A DNA stretch of 8,645 bases from Capsulimonas sp. (GTDB lineage Bacteria > Armatimonadota > Armatimonadia > Armatimonadales > Capsulimonadaceae): the NCBI GenBank assembly GCA_025963815.1, contig JAOQAA010000598.1:1-8645 (forward strand), in the 5' to 3' direction. The notes beneath the pieces are model-generated. The model was given only the letters and a program-made list of their open reading frames with translations, was not told the origin of the DNA and searched no databases. A program made the position numbers and the translations under genes. Shown here piece by piece: positions 6,487-8,645 of this stretch. Position 1 is the first letter of the stretch. Each line of letters opens with the position of its first letter.

Positions 6487-6858
6487 ATGTCGGTATTTGA
6501 TATCTTAATGCTGGTTCTCGGCGGACCGCTGATACTCATGGCAATAATCGTGACGATCATTGTCTTCACGCTGAAAAACAGAAACTTCCAAGGCAGCCAG
6601 AACGATAAAACGAGTGGACGCCTCGGAACGCCTACCGGGGTGAATATATTCTCCGCTGGTACGGAATCGTCGGGCAGCAATTCGCCCTCCACGCCGCACG
6701 GACATCAATCAGGTCACGGACATCACGGCGGCGGGCATCATGGAGGGAACAGCGGCGGGCACTCGGGCGGACATGCCGGAGGAGGCTTCGGCGGGCACGG
6801 AGGAGGTGGAGGACATGGCGGTGGCGGAGGTCACGGCGGAGGCGGGCACGGTCATTGA
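6487..6858 (+). CDS. Small membrane-anchored His/Gly-rich protein (copy 1)
   Basis: A 123-residue protein. Residues 5-29 form one hydrophobic helix, followed by KNRN and a polar linker rich in Ser, Thr and Gly (30-70). The tail (71-123) is almost only Gly and His, with 14 His, first as clustered HGHHGGGHHGG and then as spaced G5H units ending HGH. I recognise no family. The start is chosen for AAGGAGGG (6472-6479) 7 bases before the ATG; the longer frame from 6418 would begin inside the end of the RCK gene. Histidine clusters of this kind often bind Zn, Ni or Cu, but that is inferred from composition. The positive charges just after the helix favour a cytoplasmic tail. It lies 61 bases after the RCK gene and 33 before copy 2, so it is likely in one transcript with copy 2. 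Confidence 0.8.
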   Translation: MSVFDILMLVLGGPLILMAIIVTIIVFTLKNRNFQGSQNDKTSGRLGTPTGVNIFSAGTESSGSNSPSTPHGHQSGHGHHGGGHHGGNSGGHSGGHAGGGFGGHGGGGGHGGGGGHGGGGHGH

Positions 6859-6891
6859 TCGCGAAGAGGCTCGTAACGGAGGCAAACGCGA

Positions 6892-7413
6892 ATGGATATT
6901 CTTGTGACCATGTTCATCACGGTTGTCGGTCTCATGATGATCGGCGGAATCATCGCGTTCATTGCCATCGTGCTGATGGCGGTTAATCAAAAACCCAATG
7001 GTCAGAGCGCAAACGGCCGCCCTGGGAGACAGCGCGGACATAAGGGAGAACAAAACTCGTTCGACACGAACGCCAATCCATTCCCCAGCGGCATGAATCC
7101 GGCCGAACCGACGTATTACAATCAGCAAGCTTCCACTGACATCGCGCCTCAGAGCGATCACGGCTCTCAAAATCACCACAGCGGACACGATCATGGAAGC
7201 CATGGGAGCCACAGCGGCGGACATGATATGGGAAGTCATCACTCCAGCATATACCACGACGGCAGCGCGGCCAGTTACAGCGACAGCAGAGCGGGAAGCG
7301 CCAGCAGCTACAATGACAGCAACACAAGCAGCTATAGCGACAGCGACGCCAGCGCCAGCGCCAGCAGCGATAGTGGAGGCGGGGGCGGCAGTTCCAGCAG
7401 CGACAGCGGTTAA
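6892..7413 (+). CDS. Small membrane-anchored His/Ser/Asp-rich protein (copy 2)
   Basis: A 173-residue protein of the same plan as its neighbour. It has one hydrophobic helix (about 4-31), a basic linker beginning VNQKPNGQ with several Arg and Lys (32-51), and a polar Asn/Pro region. A His-rich block follows with 11 His in residues 90-122 (SGHDHGSHGSHSGGHDMGSHH). The end is a Ser/Asp/Tyr tail with three SYSDS-like units (128-151), a Ser-Ala stretch and a GGGGG-SSSS end. GGAGG (6878-6882) lies 9 bases before the ATG. I recognise no family; Zn/Ni/Cu binding by the His block is a compositional guess. It is 33 bases after copy 1, consistent with an operon. A 10-bp inverted repeat follows its stop. 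Confidence 0.8.
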   Translation: MDILVTMFITVVGLMMIGGIIAFIAIVLMAVNQKPNGQSANGRPGRQRGHKGEQNSFDTNANPFPSGMNPAEPTYYNQQASTDIAPQSDHGSQNHHSGHDHGSHGSHSGGHDMGSHHSSIYHDGSAASYSDSRAGSASSYNDSNTSSYSDSDASASASSDSGGGGGSSSSDSG

Positions 7414-7424
7414 GCCCTTCGATC

Positions 7425-7458
7425 CCGCGCCGGCGCCTTATCGGAGCAGCCGGCGCGG
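7425..7458. repeat. 10-bp G+C-rich inverted repeat, possible weak terminator
   Basis: CCGCGCCGGC (7425-7434) and GCCGGCGCGG (7449-7458) are exact reverse complements around a 14-base loop. The hairpin begins 11 bases after the stop of the His/Ser-rich copy 2 and so could end that transcript. It lacks the T tract of an intrinsic terminator (TATTATATCT follows), so termination strength is uncertain. Confidence 0.6.
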
Positions 7459-7464
7459 TATTAT
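7459..7464 (+). promoter_or_regulatory. Possible -10 box for a leaderless lipoprotein mRNA
   Basis: TATTAT (5/6 match to TATAAT) ends 6 bases before the ATG of the lipoprotein gene, which has no SD. In bacteria that use leaderless messages, a -10-like box 5-7 bases before the start codon is the usual sign. No convincing -35 is present; the hairpin occupies that region. Confidence 0.4.
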
Positions 7465-7470
7465 ATCTAT

Positions 7471-8205
7471 ATGAATAATCGCCTAAAATTCCCCTTGATC
7501 GCCTTGGCCTTGGCCGCCGTCTGTTGTCTGACTGGCTGCAATCACGCCCAAACCAAAACCGCAACTGCAACGCCGCCCAGCGCGGCGTCAACGGCGGCCT
7601 ATCACGCGGCGTTTACCACTTGGAGCACTCAGTCTCAGCATGACGCCGAGCGGCTGCTTGAAAACGATGTTATCATCTATCCCAACGATCAGCGCTTGGC
7701 CTTCTTTCGGGCGGCCTGCATGCGGAGCCGCTTCGACATCCCCAAAGCTCGTCCGCTATTGGAGAAAGTGGTGGAGCTCGATCCGAATTCTTCCATGGGG
7801 CAGTGCGCCAGCGATATCCTGCGCCTGGATGAAGGCACGGATTTGGTGGCAAGCTCCAATAATCTGAACGCTCTCTCAGAGCAGAAGCCAGTCGATCCGA
7901 TTGTTTTGTGGCTGAATGGGATCGAGTGCCGCTCCTTCCATCAGAGTGAAGAGGGTGTGCGGGTCTACAAGCAGCTTTTGTCGATAATCCCCAAGCCCGG
8001 TCCGGTTTTGGCTCACCAAACTTATGCGAACATGCTGGATGAAACGGGTGACCACAAGGAAGCTCTAGTTCACCGTTTGATCGCGGTCAAGCAGGAGCCG
8101 GCGCCATGGAGTTATAACGGGCTGGCGAATACGCTGGACCGCCTGGGACGTCCCGAGGATGCGGCGAAGGTCCGCCAGGCCGCCGCCGAAGGTTTCCGAC
8201 AGTAA
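7471..8205 (+). CDS. Lipoprotein with TPR-like helical repeats, unknown function
   Basis: A 244-residue protein with a clear type II signal peptide: MNNRLK, a hydrophobic core (7-19) and the lipobox LTGC at 20-23. The mature protein should thus be lipid-modified at C23 and anchored outside the cytoplasm. A Thr/Ala/Pro linker (24-43) leads to helical repeats resembling TPR/Sel1-type units, most visible at about 57-105 (ending LLEKVVELDPNS), 144-176, 181-207 (YANMLDETGDHKEALVHR) and 214-243 (NGLANTLDRLGRPEDAAKVRQ). Such repeats normally mediate protein binding. No catalytic motif is seen. The ATG has no SD and is preceded by a -10-like TATTAT, suggesting a leaderless message. It sits between copies 2 and 3 of the His-rich small proteins; a shared role is possible but rests only on position. 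Confidence 0.85.
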   Translation: MNNRLKFPLIALALAAVCCLTGCNHAQTKTATATPPSAASTAAYHAAFTTWSTQSQHDAERLLENDVIIYPNDQRLAFFRAACMRSRFDIPKARPLLEKVVELDPNSSMGQCASDILRLDEGTDLVASSNNLNALSEQKPVDPIVLWLNGIECRSFHQSEEGVRVYKQLLSIIPKPGPVLAHQTYANMLDETGDHKEALVHRLIAVKQEPAPWSYNGLANTLDRLGRPEDAAKVRQAAAEGFRQ

Positions 8206-8263
8206 CATACGGAATTTGCCTTTGGGCGACGCAACCATTCGTACGCATCTGTGTCTCACGGAA

Positions 8264-8269
8264 TACAAT
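8264..8269 (+). promoter_or_regulatory. Possible -10 box for His-rich protein copy 3
   Basis: TACAAT is a 5/6 match to the -10 consensus, 20 bases before the ATG of copy 3 and just upstream of its SD (AAAGGAG, 8279-8285). The -35 region is poor. Low confidence, since the gene could also be read from the lipoprotein promoter 84 bases upstream. Confidence 0.3.
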
Positions 8270-8289
8270 AACATTCACAAAGGAGACAG

Positions 8290-8607
8290 ATGCTTATGGA
8301 GCCAATCATCATCGTGATTGCGATCGTGGTGTTGATCCTCGTGGTGGCCGTGACACAGAAGGATCAGAACCCGCAGCGGCGGCGCAGGAACGGAGCGCAG
8401 GGCGGCTCTGGGGACTACGGATCATCCTATTCGGATGGTGGATCGTATTCCTCCAGCGACAGCCACTCGCATCACTCAGGACACTCCAGTCACCACGGCT
8501 GTCATGACGGTGGAAGCCACGGTCATGACAGCGGAGGCGGATGGGGCGGAGATACCGGCGGGGGTGATGGCGGTGGAGGCGGAGACGGCGGAGGAGGAGG
8601 CGATTGA
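8290..8607 (+). CDS. Small membrane-anchored Ser/His/Gly/Asp-rich protein (copy 3)
   Basis: A 105-residue protein with the same plan as copies 1 and 2. One very hydrophobic Ile/Val helix (6-21) is followed by VTQKDQNPQ and a run of four Arg (30-33). Next come a Gly/Ser/Tyr stretch (SYSDGGSYSSSDS, 46-58) and a His block (59-79, 9 His and one Cys in HHGCHDGG). The tail is Gly/Asp with GGGGGD units, ending in Asp. AAAGGAG lies 4 bases before this ATG; the second in-frame ATG, two codons later, would be 10 bases away and is an equally possible start. No known family recognised. Glycine/Asp-ended tails of this kind occur in many small bacterial membrane proteins of unknown role. Metal binding through His and Cys is inferred. 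It lies 84 bases after the lipoprotein gene. Confidence 0.78.
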   Translation: MLMEPIIIVIAIVVLILVVAVTQKDQNPQRRRRNGAQGGSGDYGSSYSDGGSYSSSDSHSHHSGHSSHHGCHDGGSHGHDSGGGWGGDTGGGDGGGGGDGGGGGD

Positions 8608-8645
8608 CTTTCTGACCTGCAAAGAAAGAACGCTCCGGGATCGTT

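Noticed and set aside
6697..8604. His/Gly-rich reading frames dismissed as chance open frames in simple repeats
   Set aside because: I kept them as genes: each has a well-placed ribosome site and a proper membrane helix outside the repeat region, and the same plan recurs three times.
8608..8645. Possible feature at the right edge
   Set aside because: Only 38 bases remain after the last stop codon; no terminator, start codon with ribosome site or repeat is recognisable.

Overview
This window looks like a chromosomal segment of a high-G+C bacterium. It contains no phage, transposase, CRISPR or RNA gene that I can recognise. Taxon cannot be fixed from the sequence alone. The mix of Shine-Dalgarno (SD) starts and apparently leaderless starts, the glycine/histidine-rich small membrane proteins and a G+C-rich intergenic hairpin repeat suggest a non-proteobacterial soil or surface lineage. 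Armatimonadota is one possibility, offered only as a guess.

Left part (1-2085): a minus-strand pair, a TetR-family repressor followed by the start of a RecF/SMC-like predicted ATPase that runs off the left edge. This pair diverges from a plus-strand short-chain dehydrogenase (SDR). The 89-base tetR/SDR gap holds two overlapping promoters and a perfect 7-2-7 inverted repeat lying on the SDR -10 box. The repressor therefore very probably controls the dehydrogenase and possibly itself. Between the convergent SDR and mtfA-like genes lies a perfect 30-bp inverted repeat with an extra half-copy beside it, resembling a dispersed REP/MITE-type element.

Middle (2086-4578), all on the minus strand: an MtfA-like zinc peptidase; a membrane-anchored peptide methionine sulfoxide reductase (MsrA) with a textbook intrinsic terminator; a two-helix membrane protein; and, just upstream of it in the same transcript, a SUKH-3-like protein with no toxin in view.

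Right part (4722-8607), all on the plus strand: an RCK/TrkA-N protein with the unusual order RCK - two-helix pore - RCK and a broken K+ filter. It is followed by two small single-helix proteins with His/Gly/Ser/Asp-rich tails, a TPR-like lipoprotein, and a third protein of the same small type. The three tail proteins look like a local family, possibly membrane-tethered metal-binding or low-complexity scaffold proteins. They are the least explained part of the window. Their role, and any link to the channel-like protein, is inference from position and composition.
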